Positions 32,433 to 43,600 of a stretch of DNA of 47,743 nucleotides are shown here, in pieces. The DNA is from Actinomycetota bacterium (lineage in GTDB: Bacteria > Actinomycetota > Rubrobacteria > Rubrobacterales > Rubrobacteraceae): the NCBI GenBank assembly GCA_902812425.1, contig CADDZK010000001.1, forward strand, positions 1 through 47,743, read 5' to 3'. Position numbers and translations under genes: made by a program. How positions within the stretch are numbered: position 1 is the first letter of the stretch; each line of letters opens with the position of its first letter. The notes under the pieces are model-generated. The model worked only from the letters and a program-made list of their open reading frames with translations, was not told the origin of the DNA and ran no database searches.

Positions 32433-33077
32433 GTGAATATAAAGGTGAACGGGTATCGAGAGGAGAGGATCGTGTGTCAACCGATACGATTCGCCGGGGT
32501 CGTCTTGGTCACAGTGTTATTGGCATCCCTATTTCTGGGCGAAAGCGCCTTCGCCCAGGACGCAAAGAGCGTAGAGCTCCATCTCGCGCCGATACGCGAC
32601 TCCGGGGTAAGCGGCACGGCCACCCTCTCGGACGTCAAGGATGGCGTGCAGGTCAACGTGAGCGTGCAGGGCCTGCCAGAGGCGGGGGTCGAGCACATCA
32701 ACCACTTCCACGGAGGGGGCACCTGCGCAGATGTTCAAGCCGGTAAAATGCCGCCGGTTACGATACCCTTGAAAACCATCGTGGCCAAAGAGGACGGTAC
32801 GGGATCTGCTACCACGACTATCAAAGACGTTAACTTGGACGAACTCCTTGGAAAGGACCAGCATCGCTTCATTCTCGTGCACGCCAAGGTCAAAGAAGGG
32901 CAGGGCGTCCCTCCTGGCATCTCTTGCGCTGATCTCCCTCAAAGCTCCGCCAACACTACCTTTAAATCATTGCCCTCAAGCGGCGGATTGCCACCTGTGG
33001 TGTTGCTCGTTATCCCATTGACGCTGGGTCTCGTGGGAGTAAGCGCGGTGTTGGTGCTGCGACGCTGCATAGCTTGA
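32433..33077 (+). CDS. LPSSG-anchored surface protein with CHRD/SOD-like domain
   Basis: 214 aa. GTG 32433 has GGAGG 6 nt upstream. A signal peptide covers about 18-42 (AFA-QD cleavage). The mature domain (45-170) reads VELHLAPIRDSGVSGTATL, then EHINHFHGGGTC and HRFILVHAKV, reminiscent of CHRD or Cu/Zn-superoxide-dismutase-like beta-barrels. The His cluster H88, H91, H93 could bind metal, but the complete SOD ligand set is not evident. The C-terminus is a sorting signal: LPSSG (180-184), a hydrophobic helix (187-209) and the short tail RRCIA. It should be covalently wall-attached by a sortase encoded elsewhere. Confidence 0.82.
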   Translation: MNIKVNGYREERIVCQPIRFAGVVLVTVLLASLFLGESAFAQDAKSVELHLAPIRDSGVSGTATLSDVKDGVQVNVSVQGLPEAGVEHINHFHGGGTCADVQAGKMPPVTIPLKTIVAKEDGTGSATTTIKDVNLDELLGKDQHRFILVHAKVKEGQGVPPGISCADLPQSSANTTFKSLPSSGGLPPVVLLVIPLTLGLVGVSAVLVLRRCIA

Positions 33078-33079
33078 GG

Positions 33080-33193
33080 TTGGTAAGCACGTTGGCGGTC
33101 GAGGTGTCGAAGGTGTGGGTGACGGGCAGGCGCTACCTGGACATGGAGGAGCTGCGCGAGCAGCATGGGCGGATTGCGATGCTGAGGGGGTGA
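33080..33193 (+). pseudogene. Short coding-like fragment
   Basis: 37 codons beginning LVSTLAVEVSKVWVTGRRYL and ending IAMLRG. It reads like the C-terminal end of a soluble protein, but the only starts are TTG codons just past the previous stop. Its stop is followed 3 bases later by GTG 33197, opening a second 34-codon frame (ERWEKDAASWRKLQKLRDLA) to 33301. They may be remnants of one or two deleted genes. Low certainty. Confidence 0.3.
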
Positions 33194-33558
33194 TGTGTGG
33201 AGCGATGGGAGAAGGATGCGGCTTCCTGGAGGAAATTACAGAAACTTCGGGACTTGGCCCCTACTTGTTCCGTTTTTAACAAACGTTTGGCGGACCTCTA
33301 ACTCCTAGTTTTCACCCCTTTAACATACAGACAGGAGTGCGGGGCCGGGAGTTGCATTAGAGCTGGACGGCCGACTTTTTGGCCCCTGATAGCGATGGGC
33401 CGGAGTCCGGTAGGACCACGGCTCGGTCGTTCCTAGCGCATCTGACAGCCTGCACGCGGTCTCCGAAGGCTCTACTATGCCTGCATGGGAGCGAAACTAG
33501 AGAGGAGGCCAGAGACCCGGACCTCTGCGGGGACTCTGGAGAGCGTACAGGGGCCCTG

Positions 33559-33902
33559 GTGGCGAAGGGTGTTCAGGTGAGCCTCGGTGTGCTAGCCGTT
33601 CTCTTGGCGGCAGGCTCCTTAGCCGTGAGTGTGGCCATCCTTTTCATTGTCTTGCGAATTTTGCAGAGCACGCGCAGAGAGGCGCAAAGTGTGACGAGCG
33701 GCTGGAGATATTGCGTGAGCAGCGAGACCGTCTCGCGTTCATGAGTGAGGAGCGCCGCCAGCCCCTAGAGGAACTGGAGAGGCGGCGTACGGCGATCGCC
33801 GAACTGGCGTGCCAGCGCCAAGTAGAGAGTCAGCGCGAGATAGCCGCGGCCGTGCGGCGGGAGCAGTCTCTGTCCTGGGGGCGTAGGATGTTCGGTTCGT
33901 AG
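33559..33902 (+). pseudogene. Small membrane plus coiled-coil protein split by a frameshift
   Basis: The first frame from GTG 33559 encodes VSLGVLAVLLAAGSLAVSV and a following hydrophobic helix, then RILQSTRREAQ. The continuing coding character shifts to another frame near 33680-33700, which reads CDERLEILREQRDRLAF and a highly charged EERRQPLEELERRR coiled coil to the stop at 33902. A membrane helix followed by a coiled coil is a natural single protein of about 110 aa, so a one-base change probably broke it. Two overlapping genes is the alternative. Family unknown. Confidence 0.55.
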
Positions 33903-34167
33903 TGGGGCCGCAATACTCGATGGACGTTACCAGGGACATAGCACCCGACCTCTCAACGCTGGTCGGGGGGCTGGCAGCCTTGAAGCGAGACGCTAACTAC
34001 TGGCTTACCTCTCTTGAGTAGGCAGCTCGACGGCATCGTCTGGCCACAGCACACTCGGTGGTAGAGGCGGCGCTCCGGAACTGAGCGCTGCAGTGGCCAG
34101 GGTCCTCCTCATTCGTTCCCGTATCGTCTTGCTGATTTCTCTAATAATAATTGAGGGACGTGCGCAA

Positions 34168-34188
34168 AAATGGGCCACTTGGCGGATG
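34168..34188 (+). promoter_or_regulatory. EPS-box palindrome, copy 10
   Basis: Reads AATGGGCCACTTGGCGGATG from 34169. Core GCCACTTGGC is intact. It lies 61 bp before ATG 34249 of the small zinc-ribbon gene. Confidence 0.7.
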
Positions 34189-34248
34189 TGCTGGGCCACT
34201 ACTCAAACTATCATAGTGCCTGAGCCGATGCCAGCAGGGAGGCAAAGG

Positions 34249-34458
34249 ATGTTTGAGGAGCTGGTAGCGCGGCGTTGTGTGTGCAGCCATGCCATCACCG
34301 TATTGCTACTCGATGCAGGCGAGCAGTTGTGCACTATAGCCTTCTTCGATGGTGAGTCGACGAGCGACAGCTACGATGAACGGGTCCGTGAGTGTCCGGC
34401 TTGTGGTGAGCGGCTCGGGCTCCATAGGCTTCTACCGCGTAGCTCACCGGAGGGGTAA
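34249..34458 (+). CDS. 69-aa small protein with paired cysteine motifs
   Basis: 69 aa. ATG 34249 has GGGAGG 6 nt upstream, so it is preferred over ATG 34228. Cysteines lie in RRCVCSH (CxC) near the start, in EQLCTI, and in RECPACGERLG (CPxCG) near residue 52-56, consistent with a small zinc ribbon. The EPS-box is 61 bp upstream at the spacing seen before surface genes, making this the only apparently cytosolic regulator-like member of the set. Function unknown; it might bind nucleic acid or a partner protein. Confidence 0.65.
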   Translation: MFEELVARRCVCSHAITVLLLDAGEQLCTIAFFDGESTSDSYDERVRECPACGERLGLHRLLPRSSPEG

Positions 34459-34509
34459 GGCTAGGTCATCTTCGCTGAGATGACGGAGCTTGAGTCTATG
34501 TGAGTAAGT

Positions 34510-34860
34510 TTATCTGCTCGCATCAAGGAGCAACTTGAAAACACGCTGCCAAGCAAGCTCCTCCTCGGTGAGACCTCTTCGCTCCTTAATATCCTCAAGT
34601 GCCTCGATAGCCTCTTGCAAACTCGGTCTCAAATCCACAAGCTCATCGTGAGCTGTTGCCCCGCGCAGGTCATCAGGGCAGCTCCTACAAAGCCACTCGA
34701 CCCTGTGTGCGAGTTCGTTTAGTAGCTCGCTCTGGTTTTCAGCGTTTTGTGACGCCGAGCGATGGGATACTAGGTGTATTTTGCATGGATTGACGGTACA
34801 TAGAAGGTCATCCGACTCCCCGGTGAAAAGTACCTCGGATGGCCCATCCGCAGCATACTC
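34510..34860 (-). pseudogene. 5'-truncated gene with coding-like open frame
   Basis: The minus strand is open for 116 codons between a TGA at 34861-34863 and the TAA at 34510-34512. It reads as natural protein (SDDLLCTVNPCKIHLVSHRS, then LLNELAHRVEWLCRSCPDDL, LVDLRPSLQEAIEALEDIKE and LTEEELAWQRVFKLLLDASR). There is no ATG, GTG or TTG in the first half, so the 5' end has been lost exactly where transposase sequence begins on the other strand. Three cysteines (TVNPC, LC, RSC) may bind metal. I do not recognise the family. Confidence 0.6.
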
Positions 34861-34943
34861 TCACCCTCGCTTCCCTGGAAGAGGCGATCATGGTCTTGTT
34901 TTTCCTCATCGACGACGCCTACGCCTTGCTCAACCCAAGGGGG
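34839..34943 (+). mobile_element. Transposase N-terminal fragment
   Basis: The frame reads LTLASLEEAIMVLFFLIDDA and YALLNPRG, which resembles the beginning of IS4/IS982-like transposases (FxLIDDAY-LNPRG). It stops matching at about 34943, where integrase sequence begins in a different frame. It is a remnant of an insertion that disrupted the genes on both sides. Confidence 0.5.
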
Positions 34944-34944
34944 C

Positions 34945-35605
34945 ATACCCCACAACGTCACGAGGGCTGTGAATGCGCCCCGTCAAAAGGAGATACGATC
35001 GCTGAACGCGGAACAGGCACGGACGCTGCTCAACGCCGCCCGCAAGGATCGCCTAGGGGCACTCTACGTCGTGGCCGTCACGGCGCGAATGAGGGAAGGT
35101 GAGCTCTTGGGCCTGAAGTGGGAGGACTTGGATCTCGACACTGGCAAGCTCGCCGTGCGACGATCCCTCTCCATAAGCAAAGACGGCCCTACCTACGAAC
35201 TACCGGGGAACGATTATGGTCGGAGCATCAAGTTGACCGCCCGGGCCATTGAGGCCCTCAAGCGCCACAAGGCCGCCCACAACGAGGAGCGGCTGCGTCT
35301 TGGCACGCTGTGGCAGGATCACAGCCTCATCTTCCCGGGCCACGCGGGCCAACCCATGCAGGCTTGGTCACTGAGGGGCGGCCCATTTAAGAGGCTCCTC
35401 AAGCGGGCCGGGTTGCCAGAGAAGACCCGCTTCCACGGTCTCCGTCACATCTGCGCCACACTCCTTCTCGGCATGAGCGTGCATCGCAAGATCGTCCAGG
35501 AACTCCCCGGCCACGCCACCATTATCAATCACCCTGAACACCTACTCCCACATACTGCCGGGCATGGGCGACCAAGCGGCAAACGTGATGGACGAAGCTA
35601 TATAG
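34945..35605 (+). pseudogene. Tyrosine recombinase (phage-type integrase), truncated and frameshifted
   Basis: Homology starts mid-protein at IPHNVTRAVNAPRQKEIRSL (frame of GTG 34969) and covers the catalytic domain: catalytic Arg in TARMREGELLGLKWEDL, then LIFPGHAGQPM, and HGLRHICATLLL (HxxR). The SAM-like core-binding N-domain is missing. At about 35519-35525 one extra base shifts the frame. The continuation LSITLNTYSHILPGMGDQAA, with the nucleophile Tyr, runs in the next frame to TAG 35603-35605, while the original frame goes on without it to 35637. It is therefore inactive. The neighbouring tRNA gene, with its 3' end facing this gene, is the probable integration site. Confidence 0.85.
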
Positions 35606-35706
35606 CGGTGCGTTGGTGTACCCATTGGTGTAGTTAAGGCCGGGACTATACGCGATCTTCTCTCTTGTGTCCGTGTTAATCCTGCAAAACTAGCTTCTTG
35701 ATCTAG

Positions 35707-35780
35707 TAGGGGCGGTGGGACTCGAACCCACACTGGAAGGATTTTAAGTCCTCTGCCTCTGCCGATTGGGCTACGCCCCC
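35707..35780 (-). tRNA. tRNA with UAA anticodon, nominally Leu
   Basis: 74 nt on the minus strand: acceptor GGGGGCG/CGCCCCU with A73, a D arm with 3-bp stem GCC/GGC, anticodon arm GAGGA-CUUAAAA-UCCUU, 5-nt variable loop CCAGU, and T arm GUGGG-UUCGAAU-CCCAC. The loop gives anticodon UAA, reading UUA (Leu). CCA is not encoded. Leucine tRNAs normally have a long variable arm (class II), but this one is class I, so its charging identity is uncertain. A decayed integrase lies 70-100 bp beyond its 3' end. Confidence 0.85.
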
Positions 35781-35804
35781 GCGGTCCGCTCGGGAGTATA
35801 ACAG

Positions 35805-36257
35805 CTAGGTATCTATGGCCTCTGCGGTGCAGCAGGCGTCCGCGGGGTAGGGGGTTTCGAGGCGTTTTAGGGTCCATTCTGCTACGGGGTTCGGGATGGT
35901 TCCCGAGAGGTGCAGGGCCGTGAAGGCGTGCAGGCATTTGACGCTTCCTGTGGCCTCGGCGCGGACACCCGCGACGCGGTTCCCGTAGCGGGAGCGGTGC
36001 TCCTCGTGGATTTCCTCGACCGCCGATTCGCCGACGGCCTCCCTGGCCTCGCTGACGCCGCCGGTCGACTCGACGCGAGAGATGGCGGCGACGAGGCTCG
36101 GGCAGACCACCCAGAAGCTCGTCGGCATCTCTCGCGTGTGCTCGTTCTCTATGACGCTGGGCAGGCCGAAGGGACAGCGGGCCGCGACGCGGAAAGGTCG
36201 CGGCTCGCGCCCGAGCTGGCGGGCGACGGCTCTGTGATCTCTTGAGATATCAGGCAT
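35805..36257 (-). CDS. DUF501 family protein
   Basis: 150 aa, soluble. Family features: ARQLGREPR and AARCPFGLPSVI near the N-terminus, PTSFWVVCPSLVAAISRVES in the middle, and the CLHAFTALHLSG segment near the end (usually KCLHAH with a Cys-His pair; here SVKCLHAF). DUF501 sits beside divIC and eno in many actinobacteria, as it does here. Molecular function is not established. It is the last minus-strand gene before the tRNA. Confidence 0.9.
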   Translation of the reverse strand: MPDISRDHRAVARQLGREPRPFRVAARCPFGLPSVIENEHTREMPTSFWVVCPSLVAAISRVESTGGVSEAREAVGESAVEEIHEEHRSRYGNRVAGVRAEATGSVKCLHAFTALHLSGTIPNPVAEWTLKRLETPYPADACCTAEAIDT

Positions 36258-36381
36258 CAGGCTACAGGCCTCAGGTTCTTGGCTGACGGCACCCCGCAGC
36301 CGGGCGAAACTCGGTCATGCTCGGCGGCGTTGTCATACGTGATTACGTCTCATGTGGTCCCTGACGACTGATGCCCGAAAC

Positions 36382-36663
36382 CTATTCCTTCGGAATGATG
36401 TACACCTTATCGCCGGGTCGGATCATACCGTAGCGTTCGCGGGCGGCCCGCTCGATGCCTGCGGGGGTATTCAGCTCCTTTATGAGGCGTTCCCTCGCGG
36501 TGTTCTGCGTCTGGGCCTTCTGGAGCTTCTGTTCGAGGACGGGGATCTCGGCACGGTTCTGCAGTATGTCCTGCAAGGGTGGTACGTAGGAGGCGAGGAG
36601 GAGGCCGATGAAGGCCGCATACAGCACGACCACAAGCGGCCTCAGTCTCCTGGATACGCTCAC
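36382..36663 (-). CDS. FtsB/DivIC-type septum formation initiator
   Basis: 93 aa. A short cytosolic N-tail, one membrane helix (about 9-27), an extracytoplasmic coiled coil (about 34-72, LEQKLQKAQTQNTARERLI) and the closing RERYGMIRPGDKVYIIP, which is the hallmark of DivIC/FtsB. It is part of the FtsQ-FtsL-FtsB bridge of the divisome. The start is GTG 36663. Gene order eno-pyk-divIC-DUF501 supports the call. Confidence 0.92.
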   Translation of the reverse strand: MSVSRRLRPLVVVLYAAFIGLLLASYVPPLQDILQNRAEIPVLEQKLQKAQTQNTARERLIKELNTPAGIERAARERYGMIRPGDKVYIIPKE

Positions 36664-36684
36664 CTCGGTTACACCATGCTCCTT

Positions 36685-39419
<2,735 letters not shown>

Positions 39420-39526
39420 TTATCCTCCCTTGCCGCTATCAGACGCCAGTATGTACTTTTGTAACTTTATAAATTTACACTTTACGCCCGCGCGCCGCGT
39501 GGCGCCACCGCAAGATCCTTGGTTCT

Positions 39527-40543
39527 CTAGCCCTGACCGGACGGGTCGTAGCCCTTCAGGTACTTGACGTCGCGCTTCTTTTTCTGCTCCTCCACCCACT
39601 TGCTGAACGCCTCGGACTGCTTCTGGGTGGAGAGCTGGGACCTTATCTGCGACTCTGCCTCGCTCAGAGAGCGGGTGTGCTTGGGCTTTATGTCGGTGAC
39701 CTGGAGTATGTGGTAGCCGAACTGGGTCTGGACGGGGCCTACGATCTCACCCTTCTCGGCCCCGAAGGCCGCCTTCTCGAAGTCGGGGACGGTCTCGCCC
39801 TTGCCGAGGCAACCGAGGTCTCCGCCCTTCGCGGCGCTGCCAGGGTCCTGCGAGTACTGCTTCGCGAGCTTCGCGAAGTCCGCGCCGTTCTCGAGCTGCT
39901 GCTTTACGTCCTCGGCCTTCTGCTTCTGATCCTTGTTGAACAGGATGTGCCTGACGCAGCGTTGCTCGGGGGTCGTGAACTGGGCCTCTTTATTCTGGTC
40001 GTAGTACTTCTGGATCTCTTCCTGGGTAGGCTCCGCGTCGCCCGCCACCTTCTCCTGTACCTTCTGGACCGGCAGGTTGTCGCGGATGTCCTTGCGCAGC
40101 TGGTCTTCCGTGATGTTGTTCTGTTTGAGTGCCTGCTCGTAGGCCTTCTGGTCGCTCAGGTTCTGTCCCGACGAGCGTGCCTGGTCGCCGACCTGCTTTT
40201 TGATCTTCGCGATCTCCTGGTCGACCTCTTTGTCCGAGACCGTTATGTTGTGCTCCTTGGCATAAGCCTTGGCTATCTCGATACCGACGAGCTGGGGCAT
40301 GATCTGCTGTATGGCTGCCTTATACTGCGGATCGTCTTTGGAGAGACTGCCGAAACCGCTCTGCTTGGCGAACTCATCCAGCTCCCCCTGCGTTACGTCA
40401 CCACCCTTGAAGGTCGCGATCTTCTTGGCCTGGGAGTCGACGTTGGCGGTGGGCTCGGCCGCCTTGCAACCTGAAGCGACGAGCAGCGCTACCCCGAGGA
40501 GCAACGAGACGAACAACATCCTGTTTACGAAAAGCTTGCTCAA
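39527..40543 (-). CDS. PrsA/SurA-like lipoprotein peptidyl-prolyl isomerase
   Basis: 338 aa. The lipobox LVASGC puts the lipidated Cys at residue 26. Then an N-terminal SurA_N-like helical chaperone region (about 38-180) and a parvulin rotamase domain (about 190-290: CVRHILF, FAKLAKQYSQDPGSAAKGGDLG, VGPVQTQFGYHILQV), followed by a helical tail. It folds exported proteins at the outer membrane face, relevant here because so many exported proteins are encoded nearby. It lies between mfd and eno, a common actinobacterial location. Confidence 0.93.
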   Translation of the reverse strand: MSKLFVNRMLFVSLLLGVALLVASGCKAAEPTANVDSQAKKIATFKGGDVTQGELDEFAKQSGFGSLSKDDPQYKAAIQQIMPQLVGIEIAKAYAKEHNITVSDKEVDQEIAKIKKQVGDQARSSGQNLSDQKAYEQALKQNNITEDQLRKDIRDNLPVQKVQEKVAGDAEPTQEEIQKYYDQNKEAQFTTPEQRCVRHILFNKDQKQKAEDVKQQLENGADFAKLAKQYSQDPGSAAKGGDLGCLGKGETVPDFEKAAFGAEKGEIVGPVQTQFGYHILQVTDIKPKHTRSLSEAESQIRSQLSTQKQSEAFSKWVEEQKKKRDVKYLKGYDPSGQG

Positions 40544-40621
40544 GACGACGAAGAACCTCGCTGTTTGAATGCCATAAGACCGCTCGCGATTATAGCACGC
40601 AGGATTATAGATTCGGCCCCA

Positions 40622-43600
40622 TCAGCCGGACCTGAGGAGCGCCCGCAGCGACTCCTCCGCGAGCGTGAGGGGTTCCATCTCGGGCGCGCGGACCGATGTC
40701 CTGCCCGTCCTCGTGGTGACCGTGCCCCCTGTTGCCCTCCTGATGAGCGCGGGGGCGGCGGGACCCGCCGTGACGCCGGTGATCGTGAGGTTTCCAGAAC
40801 GGTAGGTCACGGAGCTGGCCCCTACCTCGCGCGCGAGGAGCTTGATGCGCGAGAGGCCGAGCAGGTTCCTGGCGGGCTCGGGTAGCTCCCCGAAGCGGTC
40901 GACCAGTTCCTCGGCCAGATCCTCCACCTCGGCCAGAGAGCCGAGTCCCGAGGCCCTGCGGTAGAGGTCGACGCGTTCGATCTCATCCATGACGTACTCC
41001 GGCGGCAGATACGCGTCGAGCGTGAGCTCCACGATTACGGGCCGCTCCTCGCGGCGCTCGGGCGGCTCACCCTTGGCGGCTGCGACGGCTTCTTCCAGAA
41101 GATTCAGGTACATCTCGAAACCGACGGCCGCGATGTGCCCCGACTGCTCCGCGCCGAGCAGATTACCGGCGCCCCGGATCTCCAGGTCCCGCATGGCGAT
41201 GGCGAACCCGCTACCAAGCTCCGTGAAGTCCATCAATGCTTCGAGGCGCTTCTGCGACTCGACGGTCGCCCCTAATGGGGCGAAGAGGTATGCGTACGCC
41301 TGCTCCGTGGAGCGTCCGATCCTGCCCCTCAGCTGGTAGAGCTGGGCCAGTCCCATCGTATCCGAACGGTCAACGATCAGGGTGTTCGCCGTGGCGACGT
41401 CGAGCCCGCTCTCGACGATGGTGGTCGTTACGAGCACGTCCGCCTGCCCGTCGAGGAAGTGCTGCATCACCCCTTCCAGCGCCCGCTCCGGCATCTGCCC
41501 GTGCGCCGTCACGAAGCGTACGCCGGGCAGGAGCTCGCCCAGCCTCTCGGCTACCTCGTCTATGCTCTCGACGCGATTGTGGACGAAGAAGCTCTGTCCC
41601 CCACGGGCGACCTCCCTCTCGATGGCGTGCTTTACGAGGTCATCGTCGTAAGGGCCGACGTGCGTGAGGATGCTGCGGCGTCCTGCGGGCGGAGTCTCGA
41701 TCACGCTTATGTCGCGCAAAGAGGCGAGCCCCATCTGCATCGTGCGTGGGATCGGGGTCGCCGTCAGCGTGAGGACGTCAACCGAGGTCTTGAACTCCTT
41801 GATGCGCTCCTTGTGCCTGACCCCGAAGCGCTGCTCCTCATCGACGACGACGAGCCCGAGGTCTTTGGGCCTGACCTCGGAGCCAAGCAGCGCGTGAGTA
41901 CCTATGAGAACGTCGACCTCTCCAGCCTGGAAGTCGGCGAGGATCCTCTTTCTGTCGGCCGGCGCTGTGAAGCGCGAGAGGCTCTCGACCCTGACGGCGT
42001 AGGAGCCGAGCCTCTCCTTGAAGGTCCGCTCGTGCTGCTGTACGAGGATCGTCGTCGGGGCGAGCATCATGGTCTGCTTGCCTGCGAGCGCAGCCTTGAA
42101 GGCTGCCCGCACGGAGACCTCCGTCTTGCCGAAGCCGACGTCCCCGCACACGAGCCGGTCCATCGGGTGCGGCCTCTGCATATCCGTCTTGACGGCGGAG
42201 ATCGCCGCCTCCTGATCGGGTGTCTCCTGGTAGGGAAAGCCCTCCTCGAGCTCCCTCTCCCACTCGCCGTCCTCGGGGAAGGCGAAGCCTGGGGCCGCGG
42301 CCCTCGCAGCGTGCAGCCGCAGCAGCTCGCCAGCGAGCGCCTTGACCCTCTTTCTGACCCTGTCCGTAACCTGCACCCACGTCGTGCCACCGAGCTTGTC
42401 GAGGCGAGTCCCGTCCCCACCGACGTACTTGTGCAAAAGCTCCATCTGCTCGTAGGGCACGAAGAGCGTGTCGCCCCCGCGGTAGCTCACCTGCATGTAG
42501 TCGCGGGTGGCACCGAGGACCTCCTGGGCGACGAGGCCCTCGAAGCGCCCTATGCCCTGCGTGGCGTGTACGACCAGGTCCCCAACCTTCAGGTCAGCGA
42601 AGGAGGCGAGGGACCGGCCACCCGTGCGACGGCGCGCCTCGCGCCTGCGGCCGAGCAGCGAGTCCCTGCGGACTACTGCAACGCCCCCGTCGGGGTAGGT
42701 GAACCCCTCCTCGACCTCGCCGGGCACGGCGTAGAGGCCGGGTGGTAGGGAGGCGTCCACCCTCTCGGCCTCGCTCACATGACGATTGATCTCCCCGAAC
42801 GCGTAGACCGTCCGCCTGGCCTCCCCGCCTGAGGAGCAGGCGACGAAGACCGCGAGCCCGTCCTCGACCAGCGAGTCGAGCCTGCGGGCGGCCTCCCTCA
42901 GGGTGTCGGCGAACGCGGCGACCGGCGGGGCGGAGACGGCCTCCCCCTCCTCGCCGAGCGAGAACTCGACGTCCGGCTCGGGCATCCCCGTGTCGTAGAG
43001 GTCGGGGACGAGCCCGTCTACGTCTTCCGGGATGTCCTCCTGGGGGTCCTCGCGCCAGATCTCCACGCTCTCGGGGAGCAGGGCGCGCGGCGAGACGGGG
43101 TTCAGGCCGAGCAGAAGGCGGTCGAGGCCGGGGATACGCACGCCGCGGCGGGCCTCCTCAGGAAGATCATCGTCCGTGGCAGCGAGGCATGCGAGGTCGC
43201 CCTCACGGGCCGCGTAGATCGTTACGGCCTCCAGCTCGCGTACGACGCGCTGGGTCGCCAAAGAGACGGCGCGGACGCTCTCGATCTCATCCCCCCACCA
43301 CTCCACCCGAACGGGAGATCGGCGGGTGCTCGGAAAGACGTCGACGATCCCACCGCGCACCGCGAACTCGCCCGGCCTCGAGACCCTGTCCACCCGCTCG
43401 TAGCCGAGGACGACCAGCCGCTCGAGCGTCGCGTCGAGCTCTATCTCGGTCTCCGCGGCGAGCTCCATCGGCTCGTAGAGGGGCGTCCGCTCCATGACAG
43501 CCAGCGGTCCCGCAACGACGACACGGGCCGCGCCTAAAGCGTGCAGCGCCCTCTGCCGGCGCCCGACGCGGGTCGCCGCGGGGTCGAAGACGTCCCCGTA

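Noticed and set aside
34945-35780. A second copy of the tRNA 3' end as the other attachment site
   Set aside because: I looked for the 3'-end sequence GGGGCGGTGGGACTCGAAC elsewhere in the window and found only a short chance match near 31616. The other boundary must lie outside, if it exists.
39677-40474. 265-aa plus-strand frame opposite the foldase gene
   Set aside because: Leu/Val/Arg-rich antisense artefact of a high-GC coding region with a clear lipoprotein on the other strand.
41459-42748. 429-aa plus-strand frame opposite mfd
   Set aside because: Long antisense frame typical of high GC content; mfd motifs on the minus strand are unambiguous.
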